Under the pieces are notes generated by a model, which ran no database searches, was not told the DNA's origin, and saw only the letters and a list, made by a program, of their open reading frames with translations. From JAWQFO01 sp033436665 (GTDB taxonomy: Bacteria; Pseudomonadota; Alphaproteobacteria; Rhodobacterales; Rhodobacteraceae), in contig NZ_JAWQFO010000001.1 of the NCBI RefSeq assembly GCF_033436665.1, positions 372,001-436,000 of the forward strand: 64,000 nucleotides of DNA. The letters are read 5' to 3'. This document shows positions 1-8,015 of the stretch, piece after piece. A program made the position numbers and the translations under genes. Within the stretch, counting starts at the first letter, position 1, and every line of letters starts with the position of its first letter.

Positions 1-3000
1 CGTCTTCCACGGTCCGCACGCGGTCGCCGAAGGCAAGGTCGATGGTGTCGTCAGCGGTGCGTTGCAGCAGGTTGTCCACGACAAAACCCTGGTTGTTGCC
101 GGGATTGAGCGAGTCCGTGACGACCTCGTATTCGGCATTGAAAACGGCGGTCAGGAAATCGTCGACGACCGAGAGGCCGCCGTCGTTGCTGGTCACCGAG
201 GACGCGACGACCTTGACGTTTGAAGAGATCGTGGCGTCGTCCTTGGCGTTGACCCGGACATTGCCTCCGATTGCATCGACGTCCGAGCCGTTGCGGATCT
301 CGGCCTTGGTCGAGGTGGCGACCCGCGCCGTGGCCAGGAGCCCGCTTGCGGCGAACCCGGAAGCGCCGAACAGCAACTCGTCCGAGGCTGTCGAGCTGGC
401 GGCATTGGTCGTCGTCGCGTTGAGAATGGCCGCCGCCAGCGCGTCGACGGTGACATCCCGGCCTGCCGAGACCGTCGCCCCATCGATCAGCGCCAGCGTA
501 TCCTGCCGGTCATTAGTGCTGCCCAGCGTGGTCCCGATCAGCGCGTCGAGCGACTCGCCTGCGATGTTGGTGAGATCGAGGCCCACGGCGTTGAAGGCGA
601 CGCCGAGCGCGATGGCGCCGTTGGACCCGCCGGTGATGTCCGTCGTGCCCTCGGTCCGGGCGTGCATCAACGACAGGTTCTTCGCGGCAACGTCGACGTC
701 CGAGGCAGCCCCGGTCGCCGAGACGGTCGCGTTGACGATCTGCGCCGTGACGTCGCCGCGCATCTCGTTCACCGACATCACGCCGGAGAAGCCGCCAGTG
801 TAGGTCTTGAACGGCGCCAGCCGGGCATCGACCGCCGCGACCACGTCCGTGCGCGCGACAAGCTCCATCACCGAGCTGGCCTCGACCGCCACCGATCCGC
901 CGGTCGCGGTGACCGAGCCGCCATCGATCTCGGCGGTGACCGTCTTGGCGATCTCGTTGATACCGAAGGCGAGACCGAGCGCCCCGCCGCCCTTGGACAC
1001 CTGGATCTCCGTGCCCGGATAGGCGCCGAAGTTGGTGCCGAAATCGACCGAAACGGCATTGTAGGACGCGACGTCCACGGCCCGCACCAGCAGTCCCACT
1101 CCGCCCGCATCGGTGCCGCTGGTGGCAATGGTGCTGACATCGACCGAGGCGCGGGTCTGCCCGGCCAGCGTGTTCAAGGCCTGCTTCGCGCGCGACTCGT
1201 AGCGCGTGTCGTTCTCCGCGATCACGGCGGCACTGACCGCGGTGACGGCGGCGTTCACGTCCGCGATCGCGTCGTCCTTGGCAATCTCGACGTTCGAGTA
1301 TCCGACAAGCGGCGAGGTGACGGTGTTGAAGACGGAACCAGTGTTGTCCGCGACCAGGCCAAAGCCTCCACCCGATGTCACGGTCGCGAGGCCGGCACCG
1401 TTGCCCACCAGCGCCTGCGTTTCACGGCTGATGTCGACGTCGGTGACCAGCACCCCGAGATCGAAGACCGTCGAGATCACGCCAGTCGCCATCTCGAGCG
1501 AAACATCGATGTCGTCCGCGGCCCGGACCAAGGCGCTGAAGCTGCGGCTTTCGGCCACCGGCTTCATGTCGGTATCGAGCGCCAGAAGATCATTCAGCGT
1601 TCCGGCCACGTCAGTGCCCGCATTGATGGTCGCGCCGCCTTCCACGACCGCCTTGGCGGTCGAGGTGACGTTGGCATTGGCCGTGCCGACCACCGAGCCG
1701 TTCAGAAGCACGTTACTGTAATCGACATCGATCGTGGTCGCGGTCGTCGCCTCGATCAGCACCGAGCCGCCGTCGATCGTCACACCGTTCGCCACGCGAG
1801 ACGTGGCCGAGGTCGTGGCATCGGCGCTGACCACTACGACCGGCCCGGACACCAGAGCACTTGCGGAAAGGTCGACCGCGGCGTGACTGTCGATCACGAT
1901 GGCGCCCGAGGCATAGATCGAGCTGTTGACTGTGATGCTCGCAATGGCGGTGCCGTCCGTCGCGCCGCCCAGATTGATCAGGCTGGCAGCCGAGTCGCTG
2001 GCGGTTGCGGTGGCCTCGAGCGTCACCGAGGTCAGCCGATCCGTCGGTAACGGCCCGCCGATCTGAGCATCGACGGTGATGGTCTCGGCGCGAATCGTCA
2101 GCGCGCCGTCGAAACTGGAATCGAAGCCCGCGACGGTGACCGCATCCGTGCCGTCGCCGCCGTCGATGACGATGTTCTGCAGGTTGGCGAAGCCGAAAAT
2201 GCCGCCCTCGAAAGCGTCGCCCCCGACGCTCGCGAGTTCGAACATGTTGGCGCCGCCGGCGTCGCGCAGCTCGGCCTGGTTGTTGCCGGTTCCGAGTGTC
2301 ACGCTGAAGCTGGTCGCGGTTGCGTTCGAGATCACCGAGATCGGCTCGAAGCCCGAGAAATCGAGAGTCGTCGCGTCGCGGCTGATGATGCCGGACTGCG
2401 CGCCTGTCGCTTCGTACCCAAAGGTGGCGTAGCTGCCGCCCTCGAATTCGAGCACGTCGAAGCCGCCGTCACCGCCCTCGATACTGCCGCTGACCGTGGC
2501 ATCGTCGACCACGACGAAGGTATCCTGGTTGCCCGCTGCCCCCTCGAGTGTCTCGACCGAGGCGAAATCCAGCAATGCCACGCCATCGCTGACCGTGCCG
2601 GAATCGAGCGCGGTGACCGTCCAGGTCGCGTCGCGGGAGGTGTCGAACACGACACTGTCGGATCCGCCGCCGCCGTCGAAGTCGAGTTCCGGCACGGTCG
2701 CTGCGCCGAAGCTGTCCACGTCGATCGTCAGCCTGTCGGATCCCGACCCGCCCTCGATCGTGATGGCCGAAATGTCCGAGACGTCACCGAAGGCAAGGAT
2801 CGCGTCGTTGGATGTGTCGAGGATCTGAACCCTCTGCACCGCGACCGCTTCTCCATTGGTCGTCACCGTCTCGTCGATCATGCGCACGAGAAGGTCGTTG
2901 TCCTGCCGGTCCGGATAAAGTGCTGCAATGTCGACAGCCAGATCGGCGGCCAGAAGAATCCGGGGCTCCATCGGATCCAGAGCGAGTCGCCGCGCGGCTC

Positions 3001-3115
3001 TCTCAAGCGCTGCGAAGCGCGAAGGATCTCGTCGTTTCAGTCGGGATCGCTGCGATCTGTTGATCGGAAGATGTGGCAGAAGGCCCTTGTAATCGGCCTT
3101 GAAAGGATAAGACAT
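1..3115 (-). CDS. Giant LEPR-XLL-type repeat surface protein (N-terminal part)
   Basis: An open frame starts at ATG 3115 and continues without a stop past the left edge, so 1038 codons of the N-terminus are visible. GGAG lies 6 nt before the ATG. Residues 49-58 read MEPRILLAAD, a close match to the LEPR-XLL motif found near the N-terminus of very large Gram-negative proteins thought to be surface-sorted. A basic stretch (SQRSRLKRR) precedes it. The rest is acidic, poor in Cys and rich in Gly, Ala, Thr, Val and Asp. It contains degenerate repeats of the form GGSVxATGGxVxVxA, which would suit a beta-helix or adhesin-like rod. Function is inferred only: attachment or a surface layer. The C-terminal domains, which usually define such proteins, are outside the window. 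Confidence 0.8.
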   Translation of the reverse strand, partial: MSYPFKADYKGLLPHLPINRSQRSRLKRRDPSRFAALERAARRLALDPMEPRILLAADLAVDIAALYPDRQDNDLLVRMIDETVTTNGEAVAVQRVQILDTSNDAILAFGDVSDISAITIEGGSGSDRLTIDVDSFGAATVPELDFDGGGGSDSVVFDTSRDATWTVTALDSGTVSDGVALLDFASVETLEGAAGNQDTFVVVDDATVSGSIEGGDGGFDVLEFEGGSYATFGYEATGAQSGIISRDATTLDFSGFEPISVISNATATSFSVTLGTGNNQAELRDAGGANMFELASVGGDAFEGGIFGFANLQNIVIDGGDGTDAVTVAGFDSSFDGALTIRAETITVDAQIGGPLPTDRLTSVTLEATATASDSAASLINLGGATDGTAIASITVNSSIYASGAIVIDSHAAVDLSASALVSGPVVVVSADATTSATSRVANGVTIDGGSVLIEATTATTIDVDYSNVLLNGSVVGTANANVTSTAKAVVEGGATINAGTDVAGTLNDLLALDTDMKPVAESRSFSALVRAADDIDVSLEMATGVISTVFDLGVLVTDVDISRETQALVGNGAGLATVTSGGGFGLVADNTGSVFNTVTSPLVGYSNVEIAKDDAIADVNAAVTAVSAAVIAENDTRYESRAKQALNTLAGQTRASVDVSTIATSGTDAGGVGLLVRAVDVASYNAVSVDFGTNFGAYPGTEIQVSKGGGALGLAFGINEIAKTVTAEIDGGSVTATGGSVAVEASSVMELVARTDVVAAVDARLAPFKTYTGGFSGVMSVNEMRGDVTAQIVNATVSATGAASDVDVAAKNLSLMHARTEGTTDITGGSNGAIALGVAFNAVGLDLTNIAGESLDALIGTTLGSTNDRQDTLALIDGATVSAGRDVTVDALAAAILNATTTNAASSTASDELLFGASGFAASGLLATARVATSTKAEIRNGSDVDAIGGNVRVNAKDDATISSNVKVVASSVTSNDGGLSVVDDFLTAVFNAEYEVVTDSLNPGNNQGFVVDNLLQRTADDTIDLAFGDRVRTVED

Positions 3116-3225
3116 CTACGTCTCCGGCAGCGAGGAGTACTTTAAAAACAACACCTTGGGTGATCGAAATAATCGCCGCAAAACTTGGTAAGACTCGAGC
3201 AGTCCTCGGTACGATCTACAAATAA

Positions 3226-3238
3226 TTGAATCATTCAA
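3226..3238. promoter_or_regulatory. 13-bp palindrome upstream of the giant surface-protein gene
   Basis: TTGAATGATTCAA (minus strand) is a perfect odd-centred palindrome in the AT-richer 208-nt space between the kinase gene and the start at 3115. It lies about 110 nt upstream of that start. It could be an operator or part of a promoter. No matching regulator is identified. Confidence 0.25.
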
Positions 3239-3323
3239 GTCTTGACACGCTATGAGTGCTTTTTCGAGAGAGGCGGGAAATCGTTAACAATTCGACCGAG
3301 CATGCACTGCTGACGGCGCAAGC

Positions 3324-3899
3324 TCAGGTGCCCGATCTCGGCAGAACGGCCAGCGGAGGCAGCGCCAGCACCCGGTCGATCAATCCAGCCGCGGGCAGGT
3401 CGTTGACGATCCGGTGGTCGCACTGCGGCGCGACCCGCGCGGCCTGGATCTCGCAGGATGGGCGCACCACCGTTTCGTAGGCCGCGAGATAGCCGGCGAG
3501 CCAGTCGCGCTTCGCACCTGCTTCGAGAAGCTGACCCAGCTTGCGGGCAAGCGCCGTATCGACGGCAAGGTCGATCCAGATCGCCGTGTCGATGAGGGCC
3601 CCGGACAGGACATGCGTGCGGCCGAACGGGGTTTCGAACAGCACCGGGCCACGAGTGCGGGCGGCGATCAAGGCCCGGGTCAGTCCCGGGGCCTCGACCT
3701 CGGCCGGGTCGGCGCCGCGTCGCAGCCAGTCCGTGACCACCTCGGGCGGCCAGCGCGTGACGGTCTCGTACTGATCCCACTCGACCACCGACGCTTGCGC
3801 GACCCGGGCCGCGATCCCGTGCGCCAACGCAGATTTCCCGGACCCAGGTCTCCCGCAGAGGGCGATGACCGGTCCCTGCCCTACCGGTCCGTCCGTCAT
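3324..3899 (-). CDS. Small P-loop kinase of the tailoring cluster
   Basis: The product has 191 residues. A Walker A motif, GRPGSGKSA, sits near residue 15, as in small ATP-dependent kinases of the AAA_33 or zeta-toxin-like type. EWDQYETVTRW follows and may be part of a substrate lid. The start ATG at 3899 overlaps the stop of the O-methyltransferase gene (ATGA, 3896-3899), so the two are translationally coupled. It is the last gene of the minus-strand group that holds the oxygenase and methyltransferases. I infer that it phosphorylates a small molecule, possibly the cluster product or a precursor. The substrate is unknown. An upstream in-frame extension to 4178 lies wholly inside the neighbour and was rejected. 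Confidence 0.7.
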   Translation of the reverse strand: MTDGPVGQGPVIALCGRPGSGKSALAHGIAARVAQASVVEWDQYETVTRWPPEVVTDWLRRGADPAEVEAPGLTRALIAARTRGPVLFETPFGRTHVLSGALIDTAIWIDLAVDTALARKLGQLLEAGAKRDWLAGYLAAYETVVRPSCEIQAARVAPQCDHRIVNDLPAAGLIDRVLALPPLAVLPRSGT

Positions 3900-4915
3900 G
3901 GCTCCGGCCCGGGCTTGTGCGCTTCGAAGACATAGAATGGGGGCGCAGTCCCGATATGCGTCACTTCGGGCGCGCTCAGACCGGCGTCGGTCATCCAGTT
4001 GCAATAACGTTCCGGCGGACGGAAAAAGGGCGCGAAGACGACGTCGGTGAAGGCCGAAACCGGTGCGTCGGCGGGCAGACCATCGACCGGCGCGCGTTCC
4101 ATCACCAGGACGCGTCCTCCCGGCCTCAGCGCGTCGCGCGCCAGTGCCAGGAAGGCCCGGGCCTGATCGTCCGGCCAATCGTGCAGCATCGACTTGAAGA
4201 CCACAGCGTCGACCGGACCCGGCCAGCGGTCGCGCCGCGCGTCGCCGGGCAGGAACCGCAGGCGATTGGCCCAGGGCCGCCCGGCGGTGCGTTCGGCACC
4301 GATCCGGCAGACCGCGGGCAGGTCCATGACGGTGTAGTGCAAATCGGCGTGACGCTCGAGAAACGCACCCGCGAGGACACCGGCGTTTCCGCCGATCTCG
4401 AGAACCTCGCCCGCGCCGTCGAGCGACGCGGCGGCGACCAATTGCGGGGCCTCGGCGGCGGTCAGGCTGCCGACGTAGTCGCAGTAGGGCCGGGTCGCGG
4501 CGACATGGGCCGCGCTGTCGCCGAACGCCCGGTCGTAGCGGAAGAGGCGGAAAGTCTCGGAGTCGGCCATGAATCCGTCAAAGGCGCCCAACAGCATCTC
4601 GGGCCGGGTCAGCGCATCGCGTGCCGCGCGTGCCGTCATCTCTAGGCGAGCAACCGCGTGGTCGCCACGGGCGCGCCAGACCTGTGCGAAGCCCGGCGTG
4701 GCGACAAGGTGATCATCGTCCTGCACCAGGATCCCGGCGCTTGTCAGCGTATCGATCAGCAGTCGCGCGCCGGGGCCCGCGCGCAGCACCTCGGACACTG
4801 GCATACCTTCGGAGACGAGACGGTCGAGCAGGCCGAGGCGACTGGCCGCCAGCAGCGCCGCGACCGCAGGCAACGTGGCGAGGTATTCATCCTCGGGGTA
4901 CAGTCCCTGCCGCAT
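3896..4915 (-). CDS. SAM-dependent O-methyltransferase with winged-helix dimerisation domain
   Basis: 339 residues, the usual size for the small-molecule O-methyltransferase family that includes acetylserotonin and hydroxyneurosporene methyltransferases (PF00891). The N-terminal 100 or so residues look like the winged-helix dimerisation domain (LLAASRLGLLDRL). The SAM site is LEIGGNAGVLAGAF, followed by the family signature DLPAVC and by MLHDWPDDQA, which carries the usual His-Asp pair near the catalytic centre. The start at ATG 4915 has AAGGGGAG upstream, overlapping the stop of the preceding small gene. A hydroxylated small molecule is the likely substrate. The neighbouring oxygenase could make the hydroxyl group that is methylated, which is inference. 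Confidence 0.85.
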   Translation of the reverse strand: MRQGLYPEDEYLATLPAVAALLAASRLGLLDRLVSEGMPVSEVLRAGPGARLLIDTLTSAGILVQDDDHLVATPGFAQVWRARGDHAVARLEMTARAARDALTRPEMLLGAFDGFMADSETFRLFRYDRAFGDSAAHVAATRPYCDYVGSLTAAEAPQLVAAASLDGAGEVLEIGGNAGVLAGAFLERHADLHYTVMDLPAVCRIGAERTAGRPWANRLRFLPGDARRDRWPGPVDAVVFKSMLHDWPDDQARAFLALARDALRPGGRVLVMERAPVDGLPADAPVSAFTDVVFAPFFRPPERYCNWMTDAGLSAPEVTHIGTAPPFYVFEAHKPGPEP

Positions 4916-4932
4916 CGCGAACGCCGCTCCCC

Positions 4933-5322
4933 TTAGTCCAGCGACAGGATCAAGCGGCCCGAGGACAGGCCGGCGCGCGACGTCCGGCCCGCACCGTCGC
5001 TCAGGATGACCTCCGTCGGGACGGTCAGGGTGATCTCGCAGCGCGCGGTTGCAGCGCCGAGCCGGTGCAGGACCGGCATCGGAACGTCGAGAAGTTCCAC
5101 GCGCGCGGCACCGCCGTCGAGCAGGCAAATGGCCGTGACCGTTCCCGCACCCTCCGCCGTCAGGACCAGCCCCGCTCGGTCGGTCGCACCGGCGGGTGCC
5201 GCCGAGACGATGGCGCCGCACAGGCCGACGGCCAACAAAATGCGCCCTACGCCGTTCCGGCGGGGGCTGCGCCGAGTGTGGTGGCACAGCGCGTCCCCGA
5301 TCTCCGGCTGTCGACCTTTCAT
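4933..5322 (-). CDS. Small exported protein of unknown function in the tailoring cluster
   Basis: 129 residues. After an unusually long basic N-terminus (KGRQPEIGD...RRSPRRNGVGR) there is a hydrophobic stretch, ILLAVGLCGAIVSAAPAGA, consistent with a Sec signal sequence or a single anchor. The remaining 80 or so residues have two cysteines (AICLL and ARCEI) that could form one disulfide. They look beta-rich, and I recognise no family. The gene lies between two methyltransferase genes, 74 nt below one and 17 nt above the other, so it is probably co-transcribed with them. A precursor peptide, a periplasmic carrier and an accessory protein are all possible, and nothing here decides between them. 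The start may be further downstream. Confidence 0.55.
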   Translation of the reverse strand: MKGRQPEIGDALCHHTRRSPRRNGVGRILLAVGLCGAIVSAAPAGATDRAGLVLTAEGAGTVTAICLLDGGAARVELLDVPMPVLHRLGAATARCEITLTVPTEVILSDGAGRTSRAGLSSGRLILSLD

Positions 5323-5396
5323 GCCTCTATCCCTTTCGTGCGGCGCAACCTCAACGTGCCTTCCGGTGCCGTCACAGGTCAAGCGCACCCGGACCG

Positions 5397-6173
5397 TCAG
5401 GGCTTTTCGAAGACATGGAACTGGTAGCGCAGCAACCCGGCGCGCTGCAGATCGCGCAGCGCGGCGACCGGCGAACGCAAGGGGCTGTGACCGGCATCGG
5501 TGATCCAGTCCCAGCCAGGCAGGATGCCTTGGGACAGGTCGCGGGTCGTGACGCTGCAAAAGCCTGCGGTGGCCGCCATCTCCGCAACCGCTTCCGCTGC
5601 GATGACCGGTTCGGGCCAGGGCGCATATCCCGTGGTGGCCACGTCGAGCCAGCGCCGCGCGTCGTCGTCGCGCGGGGCCTCGAACTGGATATCGCTGCAG
5701 ACCAGCCGGCCGCCGCGGCGCAGGAGTCGCGCCGCCTCGTGCAGGAAGGCGCGCCGGCAGGGGAAATGGAACATTGCCTCGAGCGAGAGCACCCGGTCCG
5801 CGCATCCGTCCGGAAGTGCAACCGCGCCGGCATCGCCTTCGATCCATGACAGCCGGTTGCTGTTGGCCGGCACGATCCGCTGACAAAGTTCGAGCTGGCG
5901 CGGATCGATGTTGACGCCGACAAGCGAACTGCCCGACACCCGCCGGTTCGCCACCCGAAGGCTGCCGCCCAACCCGCACCCGATATCGACGAGGGTCTGG
6001 CCGGGATCCAGCACCAGCGCGTCGAGATGCAACACCGTCATCGCACGCTGCGCGCCGCGCCAGTCGAGGCTGACCCCGTCCGGCCAGTAGCCGAGATGCA
6101 CGTGATCGCTTGCCTGCCCGGCCCGAAATGCCTCGATCAGCGCCGGGATATAGTTGAGACCCTGCACGGTCAT
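5397..6173 (-). CDS. Class I SAM-dependent small-molecule methyltransferase
   Basis: 258 residues. The N-terminus contains HLGYWPDG, typical of sterol, tocopherol and glycosyl-natural-product methyltransferases. Motif I is VDIGCGLGGSLRVA, the acidic ribose-binding segment is GVNIDP, and LSLEAMFHFP lies at the motif IV position. The last third, GWDWITDAGHSP, would close the substrate pocket. The start ATG at 6173 overlaps the stop of the upstream oxygenase gene (ATGA), so the pair is translationally coupled and probably acts on the same or successive intermediates. It belongs to a different family from the O-methyltransferase three genes away, so two distinct methylations are expected. Confidence 0.85.
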   Translation of the reverse strand: MTVQGLNYIPALIEAFRAGQASDHVHLGYWPDGVSLDWRGAQRAMTVLHLDALVLDPGQTLVDIGCGLGGSLRVANRRVSGSSLVGVNIDPRQLELCQRIVPANSNRLSWIEGDAGAVALPDGCADRVLSLEAMFHFPCRRAFLHEAARLLRRGGRLVCSDIQFEAPRDDDARRWLDVATTGYAPWPEPVIAAEAVAEMAATAGFCSVTTRDLSQGILPGWDWITDAGHSPLRSPVAALRDLQRAGLLRYQFHVFEKP

Positions 6174-6994
6174 CCCCAGCAGTACCCGCGCAGGCTATTC
6201 CGCGACAGAGCCATGAAGCTGCACATCGTCCAGCGCGTGCGCGTTCCTTCGACAGGGCTGACGCCGTGCAGATAGCGGCTCGAATGCAGGAGCACCATTT
6301 CCCCGGCCTCAAGCCGGATCGCGACCTTCTCGACCGATGCGAGGTCACGCTTATGTCCGGCGTGATCGCGATTTCGGAACGCTTGCGCAGCCTCGCGCGA
6401 CGTCACGTTGAAGACCTCGAGCGCGCCGCCCGCCTCCGCGGGGTCGATGCAGAGCACGAAGGAATAGATCCCGGGCTCACAGAGCGCCGCGACATGCCGA
6501 TAGGTCGGACGCGCCGCCGCCTCGTTGTCGAAATGCGCCGGAATGTAGCCGCCCGTGCGGTGCGCCCGGATCGTCGTGAAGAAATGCCGCTGCCCGGGCG
6601 CCGGCCCCGGCGCGGGCGCGTAGGGGCGGTCCCGGTCGAGGCGTGACAGCAGATCGCAGATGCGCTGCTCGGCCGGTACGCCGCCCACGTCGAGCCCCGC
6701 AAGGCTGCGCCGGAACGCCGGTTCGGCGGCGAAGTACGGCGTCAGGTCGGGGTCGGCGAGGTTGAGATTGATCCCGTAGAAGTAGGCGTGAAAGGCCGGC
6801 GGGAACTCGGTTCGGACGAAGCCGGGCGTGTTGATCGCCAGCTCAGCGGGAAGCCGGGCGAGGCAATCCGGGTCGAAGACATCGCGCAGGACGATCGCGC
6901 CGAGATCGCCGCGCCTCAGACGGTCCAGCGCGTCGCCCGGCGCGTCTGTCGCGTCGGCCCGGTGGGTCTCGATGGACAGGAAGGGCTCTCTCAT
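6170..6994 (-). CDS. 2-oxoglutarate/Fe(II)-dependent oxygenase
   Basis: 274 residues from the start chosen at ATG 6994. IPAHFDNEA supplies the HxD iron motif. YLHGVSP supplies the distal His, and the Arg in GTRTRWT is placed to bind 2-oxoglutarate, giving the full facial triad plus Arg. Members hydroxylate or otherwise oxidise amino acids and small metabolites. This is the first gene of the minus-strand cluster and is coupled by a 4-nt overlap to the methyltransferase gene. The frame stays open to an ATG at 7078, but that extension is AT-richer, looks like leader DNA and is not needed for the fold. The ribosome site before 6994 is weak, so the exact start is uncertain. Confidence 0.8.
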   Translation of the reverse strand: MREPFLSIETHRADATDAPGDALDRLRRGDLGAIVLRDVFDPDCLARLPAELAINTPGFVRTEFPPAFHAYFYGINLNLADPDLTPYFAAEPAFRRSLAGLDVGGVPAEQRICDLLSRLDRDRPYAPAPGPAPGQRHFFTTIRAHRTGGYIPAHFDNEAAARPTYRHVAALCEPGIYSFVLCIDPAEAGGALEVFNVTSREAAQAFRNRDHAGHKRDLASVEKVAIRLEAGEMVLLHSSRYLHGVSPVEGTRTRWTMCSFMALSRNSLRGYCWG

Positions 6995-7172
6995 TGCGCG
7001 TGTCGTCCCATTCGCAGTTCGCGCATTGATAGCAAGCTGTCGGCGCGCGACAAACACCAATCCGTATTTCACGTGCAAGCATGCGGGTGCGAGGCCACTA
7101 ATGAAGCACCAATCCAGCGGCCGTGGACGCGATGGCCGACCGGTCTAGGTATCTCGCCGGGAGGTGCCTGCC

Positions 7173-7634
7173 ATGACCGAAGACCACAGACCGAAGCTTG
7201 TCGGCCTGAACCACATCGCGCTCGAGGTCGGGGACGTCGATGCCGCACTGGCGTTCTACGAAAAGATCTTCCGCTTCGAGCTGCGCGGCGACCATCGAAA
7301 CGACGCCGGGCGGCGCGTGATGGCCTTCATCGACATGGGCGACCAGTTCCTTGCCTTGAACGAAACCGATGACACCACGAGGGACGGGCACCGCCATTTC
7401 GGCCTCGTGGTCGAGGATCGTGAAGATGTCATGGCGCTTGCCGAGGCCGCTGGCGCGGCGCTGGTCGAGGGATCGTCGAACAACTTCCGGGACCTGTGGG
7501 GCAATCGGATCGAGATCGTCGCCTACCGCGACATCCAGTTCTCCAAGACCGCACCTGTGCTCGAGGCAATGGGCGTGGATCCCCGAAAAACTGATGCCGC
7601 GCAAAAGCAGCTTGCCGACAAGGACATGTTCTAG
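7173..7634 (+). CDS. VOC (glyoxalase/bleomycin-resistance fold) protein
   Basis: 153 residues. LNHIALEVGDVDAALAFYEK is the typical first beta-alpha-beta unit of the vicinal oxygen chelate fold, and RHFGLVVEDRE begins the second. His in LNHIAL, Glu in WGNRIEIVAY and His in GHRHFGL could bind metal. The ATG at 7173 is preceded by GGGAGG with an 8-nt spacer. A GTG at 7164 overlaps that Shine-Dalgarno and was rejected. The gene diverges from the oxygenase/methyltransferase cluster across 178 nt. VOC proteins can be lyases, dioxygenases or resistance proteins, and a role in handling the cluster product is only a guess. Confidence 0.8.
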   Translation: MTEDHRPKLVGLNHIALEVGDVDAALAFYEKIFRFELRGDHRNDAGRRVMAFIDMGDQFLALNETDDTTRDGHRHFGLVVEDREDVMALAEAAGAALVEGSSNNFRDLWGNRIEIVAYRDIQFSKTAPVLEAMGVDPRKTDAAQKQLADKDMF

Positions 7635-7639
7635 GCGGC

Positions 7640-7861
7640 TCAGCCGTCGTCCGCTTCAGTCTCCTCGGGATCTTCCCAAGCCACGAAGAACTGCCAGGCG
7701 CACCACAGCCCGGCAAGGCCGAAGACCAGCGCCCAGCCCGTCGCACCGTTTGACAACTCGAAAAGCGCCCAGCCCAGGGTCACCGCGACCACGGCAATGC
7801 GGCGCCAGAGCGGCCGAAAGACCGGGCTCTGTACGTCGAAATATCCGCGGCGCTTGCTCAT
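7640..7861 (-). CDS. Small two-helix membrane protein
   Basis: 73 residues with two hydrophobic segments, about residues 20-37 (IAVVAVTLGWALFELSNG) and 40-58 (GWALVFGLAGLWCAWQFFV). The N-terminus is basic (SKRRGYFDVQ) and the C-terminus acidic (EDPEETEADDG), which fits an inner-membrane hairpin. The start ATG 7861 has no clear ribosome site but overlaps the stop of a tiny upstream frame (ATGA), which would explain initiation by coupling. It converges with the VOC gene with 5 nt between stops. No function can be given. Confidence 0.65.
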   Translation of the reverse strand: MSKRRGYFDVQSPVFRPLWRRIAVVAVTLGWALFELSNGATGWALVFGLAGLWCAWQFFVAWEDPEETEADDG

Positions 7862-7950
7862 AGGAGCGCTTCGCGGGCCGCGGCGGCTTCGTCCGCCCAT
7901 TTGGCCGGTCCGAATGATCTTTGATCTTCATGGGTCATGCGATGATCCAT
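7858..7950 (-). CDS. Possible 30-residue protein coupled to the small membrane protein
   Basis: A 30-codon frame (or 26 codons from an inner ATG at 7938) begins MDHRMTHEDQRSFGPAKWAD, ends EAAAAREALL, and stops at TGA 7858-7860. The stop shares ATGA with the next gene's start, the junction used by many real gene pairs in this window. No strong ribosome site precedes either ATG. It may be a real small soluble protein or a leader that couples translation. Conservation in relatives would decide. Confidence 0.35.
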   Translation of the reverse strand: MDHRMTHEDQRSFGPAKWADEAAAAREALL

Positions 7951-8015
7951 GCCAGATGCCGCGCTGCGCCGCCACCGGTTTCTCTCCGGTACGGCACGCA
8001 ATGGCCCGGCACGCC

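Noticed and set aside
662..2050. 462-codon plus-strand frame and other plus frames within 1-3100
   Set aside because: They are antisense to the repeat-rich surface protein, which has a good start, a LEPR-XLL motif and an uninterrupted frame of 1038 codons.
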